64,000 nt of DNA from Alistipes ihumii AP11 (GTDB lineage: Bacteria > Bacteroidota > Bacteroidia > Bacteroidales > Rikenellaceae). How positions within the stretch are numbered: the first letter of the stretch is position 1; each line of letters begins with the position of its first letter. The DNA is taken from contig NZ_CP102294.1 of assembly GCF_025144665.1 (NCBI RefSeq), positions 1,922,001 through 1,986,000 on the forward strand. The letters are read 5' to 3'. The position numbers were made by a program, and so were the translations under genes. Positions 26,035-34,874 of this stretch are shown in pieces. The notes below the pieces were generated by a model. That model was not told where the DNA came from. It did no database searches and worked only from the letters and a program-made list of their open reading frames with translations.

Positions 26035-26910
26035 TTATCGTGATTTTTCTGCTCCGGAATCGGCCGCTCCGACCGGAGGAAGGGGCGCGAGAGAAACGCT
26101 GTCGGCCGGGACGGAAACTGCCGCTGGAAGCGTATCCGTCGCCTGCGGGTCCGTTTCCCGCTCGAGCCTTTTTCGAGCCCGCCGCTCGGCGGCCTCCTGC
26201 ATACGCCGGGCGACGCCCTTGCTCGGCGCCGAGCGTATGCCTCCCTTGCCCAGACGGTAGTATACCGCCAGCGACAGGTTGATATTGTCCAAGGGCGAGT
26301 GGTTCGGATTGCCGGTATATTTGGTTCCGTTGCGCAGCACGTCCGAGTAACCGAGGTAATAGCGGGCTTCGAATGCCGCTTCGAACCGCCCGAACAGCAC
26401 GCTGAATCCTCCCCCTCCGCACAGGCCGTATCCCCACCGGGGGTCCCGCGTCAGCATCATCGGATAGTCGCCCTGTTCGAAAATGCCGTTTTTCTTCGAT
26501 TGCCAGTAATATTTGGAGCCGGTGGCATAGGAGAGATAGACGCCCAGATTCAGATACACCCTCGCGTGGCGCTGAAAGACGTAGATGTGCGGCTGCCACA
26601 TGAACGGCAGCTCGAACGTGTTGATCGTCCGATGGTAGCTCGTATCGCCGCCGCGCACCTCGTCGTACATGAATCCCCGTTGCATGTACTCGAGATCGAC
26701 CTGTATGGCGCCCACGTACTTCTGCTCGGTGTAGAACTTGTAGGAGAGCCCGCCCGAGTAGAGCCCCCAATGGATGCCCGTCTCACGCACCGGCTGGAAG
26801 CGCACCGAGCCGCCTCCCCAGCCGCCCCGCACGCCGATATAGTGCTGCGCCTGCAACCTGCCGCTCCACAGAGCGGCGGCAAACGCCAGTATGATCCCTA
26901 ATGCCCGCAT
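26035..26910 (-). CDS. PorT-like outer-membrane beta-barrel protein
   Basis: 291 aa with a signal peptide (cleavage near LQAQHY, residue ~22) and a series of amphipathic beta-strands with aromatic ends (GLYSGGLSYKFY, GFSVLFGRFEAAFEARYYLGY, INLSLAVYYRLG). The C-terminal 60 residues after the barrel are Arg/Ala/Pro-rich and probably disordered. It belongs to the Bacteroidota PorT/outer-membrane-barrel group; the exact role is unknown. It sits between an Ig-like lipoprotein gene and rbfA. Confidence 0.75.
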   Translation of the reverse strand: MRALGIILAFAAALWSGRLQAQHYIGVRGGWGGGSVRFQPVRETGIHWGLYSGGLSYKFYTEQKYVGAIQVDLEYMQRGFMYDEVRGGDTSYHRTINTFELPFMWQPHIYVFQRHARVYLNLGVYLSYATGSKYYWQSKKNGIFEQGDYPMMLTRDPRWGYGLCGGGGFSVLFGRFEAAFEARYYLGYSDVLRNGTKYTGNPNHSPLDNINLSLAVYYRLGKGGIRSAPSKGVARRMQEAAERRARKRLERETDPQATDTLPAAVSVPADSVSLAPLPPVGAADSGAEKSR

Positions 26911-26949
26911 ATTCGCCTAACGTTCAGTCGCGTCGTTTTGTTGCCCGTC

Positions 26950-28959
26950 TCATCGGCGGATCATTCCTCCCGTGCCTCCGAGACCTCCGGTATTGCCGTA
27001 GCCGTTGTAGTTGTTGCTGTTATTTCTGTTGCCGCCTGCGGCGGAGGAGTGGCGGCCGTTCTTCTCCTGCTCCGCCCGTTTCTTGGCTATCTCGCGCAGC
27101 CGCGCCTGTTCGTCGCGGCGTATCTTTTCCTGCATCCGTTCCATCGTGATCGGGCCGAACAGCTCGTTCATGTCGACGTCGTACTCGAGATCCCAGTTTT
27201 CCTTGGTCACGATCTCTTCGGTGCCGGACTTGTCGACGAAGTACTCGACCCGCTCGGGCTGCCGCCTTTCGAATACGGAACCCGTATCCCATTTCCCGTT
27301 TCCGTTCAGGTCCTCGATGAACCGGAGCTTGATCGTTCCGACGTCCACGTAGCGGATCGTGTGGGTCCCGCTGCGGACGTGGGGAATCTCCTTCTGCACC
27401 CGGCCGTCGCGCAGCACCTCGATGACGTATTCGCTCTGCGGCGTTTTGCCCTTCACGTTGAGGATCAGCGTGCCGTACTTTTCGGGCGACTCGATCGTGA
27501 ACTCCGAACGCAGCGTGTCGTTGCTCTCGCGGTTCGTGTTGGCGAACGTTCCGGCCGGAATCGTCAGACGGTATTTCTCTCCCGCCACCCAAGGCGCGCT
27601 GAGCGTCCACGAGCGCAGTTTGGCGGTGTCCTGCACGAAGGAGACTTTCACCGGCTCGGAGCTTTCTCCCTCGCCCAGACGCTGCAGGTCGATGGCTGTG
27701 CTGTCGACCCGGGTCAACGGATAGTCGAAGTCGAAGACGATGTTCTTCTCCGGGTTCAGCGTCGTGCCGCCGGCTACCTTCACCTTGAACGGGTTGGGTT
27801 CGAGCGCGTCATCTTTCTTCTCTTTCTCTTTTTCTTTTTCTTTTTTGGCAGGCCTCCGCCATGCGATCGCCAGATCCTGTCCTGCGGATTGCAGCACTCC
27901 GGTGCTGTCGTGCTTGCGGTAGACGAGCCGTCCCTTCAGCGTATCGGGCATTTCCTCCTCGATCGCATCGAACCACAGCGTCATCGTATCGCGCCGGGGA
28001 GTCACGTACTCGGTGAGTATCTTCGACGGATCGAACCCTTCGAAAACCAGCGTGTCGATCTGCGGGAACGGGGCGGAGAACATGAGCGTCACCCGGTTGC
28101 TTTGCGGCCGGCTGGCTCCGGTGTATGTCTGGCGCTTGGACGGGATTTCCTTGAACAGGCGCATCATCAGTTGCGGGTCGGCCTGCATGTAGCGCCGCGA
28201 GGTGTCGTACCATATGTCGAACGCGGGCTCGCGCAGCGGATTGAACACCGTGTCGAGGAAAGCCACGCGGTCGACGCCCGGCTCGTAGCGCATGTTATTG
28301 TTGTTGTCTTCGAGCGCGTAGATGCGGTAGTCCGTCGGCTTCAGGTTCTCGGCGATGAAAATGCCGTTGGGATAGGATCGGGCCACGCTCAACGGTTTGC
28401 TGTTGACTATCGTCGAGTCGTAGGCGGGAATCGAGTCGGCCTTCGCGTCGAAAAACAGCAGGAAGACTTTCCCGAGCGTGTCGCCCTTCTGGGCGTCGAC
28501 CGTATAGCCCGACATCAGCAGCGAGTCGATCTCGCCGCCGGTCGAGAAGACGTAGCGCAGTCCGACGTAGGGGTTGCCCTCGTTGTTGTCGACGACGCTG
28601 CTGCCGAAATCGAGCGCGTAGGTGCGGTTCGAGTCGAGGTCCTCCTTCAGATCGATCTGGACGCTCCGCCCGCGAATCGAGAGCACGGGCTTCTGTTCCA
28701 TGAAAGGCGAGGTGAAAAACTCCTTTTGCTGATCCTCCAGCTGGACGTATTCGTCGAACTCGATCAGAATCCGCTTGTCCTTGAAATGAGTCGTTCCGAA
28801 TGCCGGCGTCATGGTCACTACTTTCGGCGGCAGCGAGTCGCGCGGGCCTCCCTGCGGCGCCGCCTGCCGCGCGCAACGGCACAGCGTGGCCAGCAGCACG
28901 ACGGCCAGTATGCCGCATCGGGCGAGCGTCTTATGGATTCTGATTTCGTTCGAGCTCAT
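26950..28959 (-). CDS. Ig-like domain lipoprotein
   Basis: 669 aa predicted lipoprotein; the lipobox ends at Cys in ATLCRCARQ (residue ~29). An N-terminal Ig-like (SbsA-type) domain follows (LPPKVVTMTPAFGTTHFKDKRI). Further Ig-like and beta-sandwich regions lie in the middle, with a short KEKEKEKEKK linker near 380. The C-terminus is basic, then Gly/Asn-rich (NSNNYNGYGNTGGLGG). The start overlaps folK (ATGA). A TACCTTTG box inside the end of folK gives it an extra promoter. Probably an envelope structural protein. Confidence 0.8.
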   Translation of the reverse strand: MSSNEIRIHKTLARCGILAVVLLATLCRCARQAAPQGGPRDSLPPKVVTMTPAFGTTHFKDKRILIEFDEYVQLEDQQKEFFTSPFMEQKPVLSIRGRSVQIDLKEDLDSNRTYALDFGSSVVDNNEGNPYVGLRYVFSTGGEIDSLLMSGYTVDAQKGDTLGKVFLLFFDAKADSIPAYDSTIVNSKPLSVARSYPNGIFIAENLKPTDYRIYALEDNNNNMRYEPGVDRVAFLDTVFNPLREPAFDIWYDTSRRYMQADPQLMMRLFKEIPSKRQTYTGASRPQSNRVTLMFSAPFPQIDTLVFEGFDPSKILTEYVTPRRDTMTLWFDAIEEEMPDTLKGRLVYRKHDSTGVLQSAGQDLAIAWRRPAKKEKEKEKEKKDDALEPNPFKVKVAGGTTLNPEKNIVFDFDYPLTRVDSTAIDLQRLGEGESSEPVKVSFVQDTAKLRSWTLSAPWVAGEKYRLTIPAGTFANTNRESNDTLRSEFTIESPEKYGTLILNVKGKTPQSEYVIEVLRDGRVQKEIPHVRSGTHTIRYVDVGTIKLRFIEDLNGNGKWDTGSVFERRQPERVEYFVDKSGTEEIVTKENWDLEYDVDMNELFGPITMERMQEKIRRDEQARLREIAKKRAEQEKNGRHSSAAGGNRNNSNNYNGYGNTGGLGGTGGMIRR

Positions 28960-29573
28960 TTCTTCAAGCCAATTGCCTGCAAAGGTAGCGATTTTTCGAT
29001 AGTTTTCACGGAGCCTCCCGGGCATGCGGTCCGGACGCTTCCGCCCGCGTTTGTTGCCGCCGTTTCTTCGGAACGTGCCGTCTTCTCTGTTCCGGTCCGG
29101 GCCGCATGTCCGGCCGAGAGCTCTCTGCGAAGCTGCCGGACCGTTCGTCCCAGCACGGGATGTACGAGATCGGGCAATATCTCCTCCAGCGGGGCGAGCA
29201 CGAAATCGCGCCGCTCGAGAAGCGGGTGCGGAATCGTGAGCCGCTCGCTGCGGATGACCCGGTCTTCGTAGAACAGCATGTCGATGTCCATCGTCCGCGA
29301 GCGGTAGCCCGTATCCGGCGTTCGCACCCGTCCCAGCATCCTCTCGATACGCTGGCATTCGTCGAGTACCCGCTCGGGCGACAATGGGGTTTCGATCGCG
29401 AGCACCTGGTTCAGGAATCGTTCGTCGGCTTCGAATCCCCATGGTTCCGACTCTCTGAGCGACGAGCGGAGAACGATCCGCCCCACCGTTTCGGCGAGCA
29501 GCCGTTCCGCTTCGGCGAGATTCTCGGCGACCGGACCGAGGTTCGCGCCCGTTATCAGCACCACGCGCGCCAT
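28956..29573 (-). CDS. folK: HPPK (folate pathway pyrophosphokinase) with a C-terminal tail
   Basis: 6-hydroxymethyl-7,8-dihydropterin pyrophosphokinase, 205 aa. The N-terminus MARVVLITGANLGP, the ESEPWGFEADERFLNQVLAIET segment and the catalytic/metal motif RTMDIDMLFYED, then IPHPLLERRDFVL, are diagnostic. The family normally ends near residue ~150. The last ~50 residues (after VRQLRREL) are Ala/Thr/Arg-rich and low in conserved features. Its start shares one base with the holB stop. Confidence 0.9.
   Translation of the reverse strand: MARVVLITGANLGPVAENLAEAERLLAETVGRIVLRSSLRESEPWGFEADERFLNQVLAIETPLSPERVLDECQRIERMLGRVRTPDTGYRSRTMDIDMLFYEDRVIRSERLTIPHPLLERRDFVLAPLEEILPDLVHPVLGRTVRQLRRELSAGHAARTGTEKTARSEETAATNAGGSVRTACPGGSVKTIEKSLPLQAIGLKK
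28980..28987 (-). promoter_or_regulatory. -7 box of the Ig-like lipoprotein gene
   Basis: TACCTTTG on the minus strand, about 21 bases before the ATG at 28959 and inside the 3' end of folK. Confidence 0.5.
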
Positions 29574-30709
29574 TACAGTCGGTTTATCAGTTTGCTCACC
29601 GTGAGCGCGAAGTGAGGGAAAACGATTCTCGGGTTGCCGTTCTGGGCGATCTGCCGCATCGTCCGCTCCATTTCGGCCACCAGCGGCTCGATGTTGCGGT
29701 TGTTCACGTAAGGCGCAAATTTCTTGCAAAACTGTTCTTCGCGGCCGAACAGATAGCAAATGGGCTCCATGCCGGCCGTCAGCATGTAGCTGTCGCGCAG
29801 CAGGCGGACCGAGTTCTCGATCAGTCGCTTCTGTTCCTCACGGCCCATCGAGGCGACCGTCTCGGCCCATTCGAGCAGTTCCAAATGCCGGTCCTCGTAG
29901 CTCAGCCGCATCAGTTTCACGAACAGGTCGAACAGTTCGTCGTTTTCGCTCGCGTGCCGCAGGTAGCGCAGCGCTTCGAGCAAGTCGCCCCGCGACAGCC
30001 GGGCCGCGCGAAAAGCGTCGGCCTCGGGCATTCCCTTGCGAGCCGTCAGATAGCGCGTCAGGCTGGTTTCGTCGATCGACGGAACCGTTACGCACTGCGT
30101 GCGCGAGACGATCGTCGGCAGCAGTTGTTCGGGCGAAGCGCTCAACAGCAGGAACAGCGTCTTGTCCCACGGCTCCTCGAGTATTTTGAGCAGCTTGTTG
30201 GCCGCTTGCGTGTTCATTCGCTCGGCCAGCCAGACGACGACGATCTTGTATTCCGACTCGAACGATTTGAACGACAGTTTGCGGATGATCTCGTCGGCTT
30301 CCTGCGTACTGATATTGCCCTGCTTGTTGTCGATCTCGATGGCCGAGTACCACGACTGCTCGTCGAAATAGCCGCCCGTATCGGTCACGATTTTCCTCCA
30401 TTGCGGCAGGAAACGGTCGCTCAGCGGCTTTTCGCCCGAGCGTCCCTTGGGCGTGTTGACCGGAAAAACGAAGTGCAGGTCGGGATGCGCCAGTTGCGCG
30501 ATCTGCCGGCACGACGGGCACTCGCCGCACGAGTCGCCTTCCCGACGGTTCGTGCAATGTATGTACTGAGCGTAAGCGATCGCCAGCGGCAGCGGTCCGT
30601 ATCCTTCCTGCCCGGAAAAGAGCTGCGCGTGGCTGACCCGTCCGGTGTCGATGCCCCGGACAAGCCGCTCGATGGTCGGCCTTTGGCCTATGATGTCTTT
30701 GAATTGCAA
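29573..30709 (-). CDS. holB: DNA polymerase III subunit delta'
   Basis: 378 aa clamp-loader subunit. The AAA+ fold is recognisable, but the P-loop is degenerate (SGQEGYGPLPLA, no Lys), as in delta' subunits, which do not hydrolyse ATP. A zinc-binding cysteine set is present (CTNRREGDSCGECPSC). The NKLLKILEEP motif and IVSRTQ sensor segment are typical. It starts with TTG (30709), downstream of a TATATTTG box, and is the first gene of the eight-gene operon running to 22448. Confidence 0.9.
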   Translation of the reverse strand: MQFKDIIGQRPTIERLVRGIDTGRVSHAQLFSGQEGYGPLPLAIAYAQYIHCTNRREGDSCGECPSCRQIAQLAHPDLHFVFPVNTPKGRSGEKPLSDRFLPQWRKIVTDTGGYFDEQSWYSAIEIDNKQGNISTQEADEIIRKLSFKSFESEYKIVVVWLAERMNTQAANKLLKILEEPWDKTLFLLLSASPEQLLPTIVSRTQCVTVPSIDETSLTRYLTARKGMPEADAFRAARLSRGDLLEALRYLRHASENDELFDLFVKLMRLSYEDRHLELLEWAETVASMGREEQKRLIENSVRLLRDSYMLTAGMEPICYLFGREEQFCKKFAPYVNNRNIEPLVAEMERTMRQIAQNGNPRIVFPHFALTVSKLINRL

Positions 30710-30731
30710 AGCGATCTTTTAAGAGAATCTA

Positions 30732-30739
30732 CAAATATA
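30732..30739 (-). promoter_or_regulatory. -7 box of the holB-folK-rbfA operon
   Basis: TATATTTG on the minus strand, 23 bases before the TTG start of holB. Confidence 0.6.
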
Positions 30740-30932
30740 CGGATTTATACGATCTCTTGAAATGAGGTGATTTCACAAAAGAAATAACTGTAAAATAAAA
30801 TCGCACGGCGTTCCGTGTGAAATTATGAAAATATGTAATACATTGGCAAAAAATTAAGTATGTCTGTCCTGGTGTTTTTGTTGTCTGTGGTGGTAAAATT
30901 GGAGAACGACGAATAAAATCTTATTTTTTATT
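30740..30932 (+). promoter_or_regulatory. AT-rich leader of the MACPF gene
   Basis: Upstream of the MACPF gene. It contains a short hairpin (cacggcgttccgtg) and a small frame from the ATG at 30860 (MSVLVFLLSVVVKL). No clear TAnnTTTG box is seen. The lipoprotein frame continues upstream of 30933 to at least 30909 and gives a good signal-peptide n-region. Confidence 0.4.
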
Positions 30933-32705
30933 TTGCAGGTCTTTTTACTGATATCTTGTGAAAAACCAATTTCCGTCCCAGTGCCTGTAATAACATCGGG
31001 CGATCCATCGGTTAAAGCGGAGCCAGCCGGTCAGCATTATCTGGACGTTCTTGATACGTTGTACTATACTCCCGGAACAACTCGGGCCAGGTTGGATATT
31101 TCAACGGACTTGTATTGGGATGTCACCGATATGAACTATGGATTGGATTGGGAAAATCTGAGCGTAAGTATTCAGAACATTACCGGGTACGGTGATAAGA
31201 CGATCGAACTGATCTTGCACGGGAACCCGGATTCCCGAAACCGATTGGATTCTCTTTTGATATCAGGCTACGAGACCGTAGACGGAGCCGACGCCGTCGT
31301 TTCGAAGAAAATCCTCGTCGTTCGGACGAAACAGGCCTTGGCCCCACCGGCTGACGGGTTGTCATGGGAGCATAAGGAGTTTAATTGTTTGGGATACGGT
31401 TACGATGTCACTCAGGAATACATGTCTCCGGAATTCGAATTGAATCAGATTGTGGACGTCTCCGAGATAAATCGTCGCTATCCTGACAGAATTCATGTCA
31501 ATAATTCTCCTTTTGCGGAAAACAAAATGATTGTCGGCGAGACCGGTGCCGATTATTGCAAAAAGATTACCTCGTCCGTTCGCCTTGGAGGATTGGCTCT
31601 ATTCGGTGGAACGCTGAACAATAAGTTCGGTTCCGATTATTCCTATTCGGCCAAATACGGATTCGGAAGCTATGACATGAATATATGTCTGAGTCGGGTC
31701 GAGATCAATTTTCCACCCGATTCACTGAAAAGATATTTGTCCGATGCTTTCAGAGCCGATGTCAACAACGCCGATCCGGAATATATCATACAAAAGTACG
31801 GTACCCATGTTCTTACGAATATTTATCTGGGAGGGAGGCTGCAAATCATGTATCGCTCTTTTGCCAGCTCTTTTAAGAGAACAACCATCATTGAGGCCGG
31901 TATGGGATTCAGTATTCAGAAAATCTTCAGTCAAAATATCGGATCGACCACGGAAGAGACCCTTGCAAGTCAAAATAAAGAACAAGTCATTGCATATAAG
32001 ACGATCGGGGGCGATGTAACACGATCTTTGTTCGGCAAAATCGATTTGGGATCGTCAGATCCGGTGACAGTGGACATAAGTAATTGGCAAGCGAGCTGTA
32101 ATTTAGATAATGCGGTATTGACCGATGTTTACCCGGGTTCGTTGGTGCCTATCTATGAGGTTGTTGAAAATCCCAAACGCCGGGCTGATTTGAAAATAGC
32201 TGTTGAGCGATACTTGAACGATCACGCTTTCCGAAGCCTCGGATACAAAACACCTGTCTACAGATATCATTCGGGCGACAATAGGCATTTTCTCACTCCG
32301 GACGAAACGGAGATTGTAAACGGCACTTACGATTATTGGCTGGAGAGTCCCCCCGTCCGATTTTATATCTATTCTTCGACAGCTCAACCGTCCGGGACGG
32401 TTCCCTTGTACCGGTATTTATCCACCGAGACCTATACTCCGCGATATTTCTATACGGTGGATAAGGACGAATTATCGTATGGACAGTACGGTTTTTATAT
32501 GGATAAGATGATCGGATACGTTTTCAGTCCCGATAACGTTCCATCCGATCCCAAGGCAGTTCCTCTTTACAAATGCGCTACATGGAGCGGAGATGTTGCC
32601 AGACGCTACTTCTATACGACCGATAGCGACGAAATCGCTTCGGCTCGCCGGAACGGATTTTATGAGGAAGGGATTGCCTGCTACGTTTTTCCGAGAGGCG
32701 AATAG
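30933..32705 (+). CDS. MACPF-domain lipoprotein (BSAP-like pore-forming protein)
   Basis: Membrane-attack-complex/perforin protein of about 590 aa. Around residue 289 it has the MACPF signature YGTHVLTNIYLGG. The lipobox is LLISC; the mature part begins CEKPIS. The C-terminal ~150 residues contain three repeats of the type 'YRY..gdnrhFlTpdE..GYVF', resembling a lectin-like DUF5648 module. Gut Bacteroidales secrete MACPF antimicrobial proteins (BSAPs) that kill relatives, so a similar role is inferred. The gene is clearly more AT-rich than its neighbours and is on the opposite strand. The TTG at 30933 leaves no basic signal-peptide start; see findings. Confidence 0.85.
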   Translation: MQVFLLISCEKPISVPVPVITSGDPSVKAEPAGQHYLDVLDTLYYTPGTTRARLDISTDLYWDVTDMNYGLDWENLSVSIQNITGYGDKTIELILHGNPDSRNRLDSLLISGYETVDGADAVVSKKILVVRTKQALAPPADGLSWEHKEFNCLGYGYDVTQEYMSPEFELNQIVDVSEINRRYPDRIHVNNSPFAENKMIVGETGADYCKKITSSVRLGGLALFGGTLNNKFGSDYSYSAKYGFGSYDMNICLSRVEINFPPDSLKRYLSDAFRADVNNADPEYIIQKYGTHVLTNIYLGGRLQIMYRSFASSFKRTTIIEAGMGFSIQKIFSQNIGSTTEETLASQNKEQVIAYKTIGGDVTRSLFGKIDLGSSDPVTVDISNWQASCNLDNAVLTDVYPGSLVPIYEVVENPKRRADLKIAVERYLNDHAFRSLGYKTPVYRYHSGDNRHFLTPDETEIVNGTYDYWLESPPVRFYIYSSTAQPSGTVPLYRYLSTETYTPRYFYTVDKDELSYGQYGFYMDKMIGYVFSPDNVPSDPKAVPLYKCATWSGDVARRYFYTTDSDEIASARRNGFYEEGIACYVFPRGE

Positions 32706-32709
32706 TCTG

Positions 32710-33156
32710 TCACCCTCGTCCGGTCGATCCCATGCCGCCCTCGCCTCGGGCCGTTTCGCCGAGCGTCTCGACGCTTTCCCATTCGGCGCGCTCGAAGCGG
32801 GCGACGACCAGTTGGGCGATCCGTTCGCCGGGCTTGATCTCGAACGGTTCGTCGGACAGATTGACCAGAATCGCCTTGATCTCGCCCCGGTAGTCGGGAT
32901 CGATCGTGCCCGGAGAGTTCACGAGCGAGATGCCGTGTCGGGCGGCCAGACCGCTGCGCGGGCGTACCTGAATCTCGTATCCGTCCGGAATCTCGACGTA
33001 AAGTCCGGTCGGTACCAGCGTCCGTTCCAGCGGGCCCAGCACGATGCTTTCGCGGATGTCGGCCCGCACGTCCATGCCGGCGGCTCCGGCGGTTTCATAC
33101 TGCGGCAAGGCGTATGCCGAGCGATTGATGACTTTGATTTTCATGGCTTTTTTCAT
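32710..33156 (-). CDS. dut: dUTP diphosphatase
   Basis: 148 aa homotrimeric dUTPase hydrolysing dUTP to dUMP, so keeping uracil out of DNA. All five motifs are visible: [10 protein letters not shown] (1), [11 protein letters not shown] (2-3 region), [14 protein letters not shown] (3), [11 protein letters not shown] (4) and the C-terminal [12 protein letters not shown] (5). The start may be M1 or M5; both fit. It is convergent with the MACPF gene (gap of 4 bases). Confidence 0.95.
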   Translation of the reverse strand: MKKAMKIKVINRSAYALPQYETAGAAGMDVRADIRESIVLGPLERTLVPTGLYVEIPDGYEIQVRPRSGLAARHGISLVNSPGTIDPDYRGEIKAILVNLSDEPFEIKPGERIAQLVVARFERAEWESVETLGETARGEGGMGSTGRG

Positions 33157-33372
33157 TTGCGGAAAACGCGAAAGCGCATCCTCGGGCGAAGTCGGCGTTC
33201 GGTGCCGCCGCCCCGGTCCGGGCGAGAAAGTTCGGTCGGACGCGGCGCATGAGCGTGGCGCGACCCGCGCGGTTCGGTTTTCTTCGGGTTCTCCTTGTTA
33301 TCTTATCGAACGGTTCGGTTTATGTTTGTCACAAGTATCGCGTTCCGTTTTTCGGACAGTGCGGTTTGCGGT
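33157..33372. other. Intergenic region upstream of dut
   Basis: AT-richer towards 33290-33350. It probably holds the dut promoter, but no exact TAnnTTTG box was found. Confidence 0.35.
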
Positions 33373-34848
33373 CTAACGCTTGACGATCGAGCGAAGCAAC
33401 CCTTTTAGGTCGATCCGCTCGCGGTGTACGGCAAGCCACCCGAAGGCTGCGAGCAACAGCAGGTTGGCGGCGTAGTGCGCCGCAGGGCTCAGACGGACCG
33501 TCAGCAGCGACAGGGCGTAGATCGCGCCGCCCGCCAGAAAGTACGATCCGATCCGGGGCAGGTCGTAGGGCGTCGGGCAGTGCTTCCGGTTCAGATAGTA
33601 GCTGACGGCGACCATGGCCGTCTCGCAGCCCAGACGGGCCAGAGCGGCGCCCGGATAGCCGAGCGCCGGGGTCAGCGCCAGATTCAGTCCGACCGTGAAC
33701 ACGAGTCCCGTGCCGGTGATCCAGATCGCATATTGCGTCTGTCCGCTCTGTTTGTACCAGAACGACAGGTTCAGCCAGATGCCGGAGAACATGTTCGCGA
33801 GCAGAATGATCGGCAGCACGCGGATGCCTTGCCGGAAATCGCGGCCCATCAGCAATCCGAACAAATCCACGAACAGCATGATCGTCAGGAAGATGCCGAC
33901 GGACACGATGATGAAGTACTTGAGCGCCTCGGCATTGCTCCGGCGGAAGTCTTCCTGCCGGAAGGCCGACAGGAAGTACGGCTCGGCCGCGTAGCGGTAC
34001 ATCTGCGTGAACAGCATCAGCACGACGCCCAGCTTCGCGACGGCTCCGTAGATACCGAGCGCATCCATCGAGCTCTCGGGCGGCAGCAGATACTTGATCA
34101 TCTGCCGGTCGATGAACTCGTTGGCCGTTCCGGCGATCCCGCTGATAAGCAGGGGCAGCGAATAGAGCATGACCGCGCGCAACAGCTTGGGCCGTATGCG
34201 CGGCCGTGCGCCGCGACAGCTGGGATACAGGCCGATCCATACGACCGCGCTGCCCAATAGGTTGGCCACCAGTACGTAACCTGCGCCGAATGCCGGGTCG
34301 TACATACCTGCGTCCGCTCCTCGGCTTGCCAGAGCGGGGAGCGCCGAATAGAAAAAGACGGTAAGCGCCAGATTGACGGCGACCGACAGCAGTCTCAGCG
34401 CGACGAAACGTTTCGCGCGTCCTTGCTGCCGCAGTCGGGCGAACGGGATGGCCGTCGCGGCGTCGAGCGCGATGATGGCCGCCGTCAGCCGGATGTACGA
34501 CGGATGCTCTGCATAGTCCATGATCCGGGCCAGCGCAGGGGTAAAAAGCAGGGCTGCGGCGAAAAACAGCAGCGCGAACAGCGAGACGGCGCCCCATGTC
34601 GTCTCGAACACTTCCTTGCGTTCCCGCTCGGTGGCGGCTTTTCCGGCGAAGCGGAAGTAGCCCGTCTCGAGTCCCATGGTCAGCACGACCAGCGCGAACG
34701 GGATCAGCGCGTAGAGGTCGGTCACCACGCCGTACTCCCCGGTCGTCATCAGGCGGGTCAGGTAGGGAAAGAGCAGGTAGTTCAGAAACCGGGGCACGAT
34801 CGTTCCGACGCCGTAGATCGCGGTCTGCCCGGCCAGTTGCTTCAGCAT
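33373..34848 (-). CDS. Polysaccharide/oligosaccharide flippase (Wzx-like, MOP superfamily)
   Basis: 491 aa integral membrane protein with about 12-14 hydrophobic helices. It opens as Wzx/RfbX proteins do (AGQTAIYGVGTIVPRFLNYLLFPYLTR) and has ITGTGLVFTVGLNLALTPALGYPGAALA near the end. It probably flips a lipid-linked glycan across the inner membrane. The longer frame begins at a TTG inside the promoter box, so the ATG at 34848 is used. The glycosyltransferases of this window are far away, so the partner pathway is unclear. Confidence 0.85.
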   Translation of the reverse strand: MLKQLAGQTAIYGVGTIVPRFLNYLLFPYLTRLMTTGEYGVVTDLYALIPFALVVLTMGLETGYFRFAGKAATERERKEVFETTWGAVSLFALLFFAAALLFTPALARIMDYAEHPSYIRLTAAIIALDAATAIPFARLRQQGRAKRFVALRLLSVAVNLALTVFFYSALPALASRGADAGMYDPAFGAGYVLVANLLGSAVVWIGLYPSCRGARPRIRPKLLRAVMLYSLPLLISGIAGTANEFIDRQMIKYLLPPESSMDALGIYGAVAKLGVVLMLFTQMYRYAAEPYFLSAFRQEDFRRSNAEALKYFIIVSVGIFLTIMLFVDLFGLLMGRDFRQGIRVLPIILLANMFSGIWLNLSFWYKQSGQTQYAIWITGTGLVFTVGLNLALTPALGYPGAALARLGCETAMVAVSYYLNRKHCPTPYDLPRIGSYFLAGGAIYALSLLTVRLSPAAHYAANLLLLAAFGWLAVHRERIDLKGLLRSIVKR

Positions 34849-34866
34849 ACTCGGGTCGTTTGAAGG

Positions 34867-34874
34867 CAAAAATA
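34867..34874 (-). promoter_or_regulatory. -7 box of the flippase gene
   Basis: TATTTTTG on the minus strand, 19 bases before the ATG at 34848. Confidence 0.6.
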
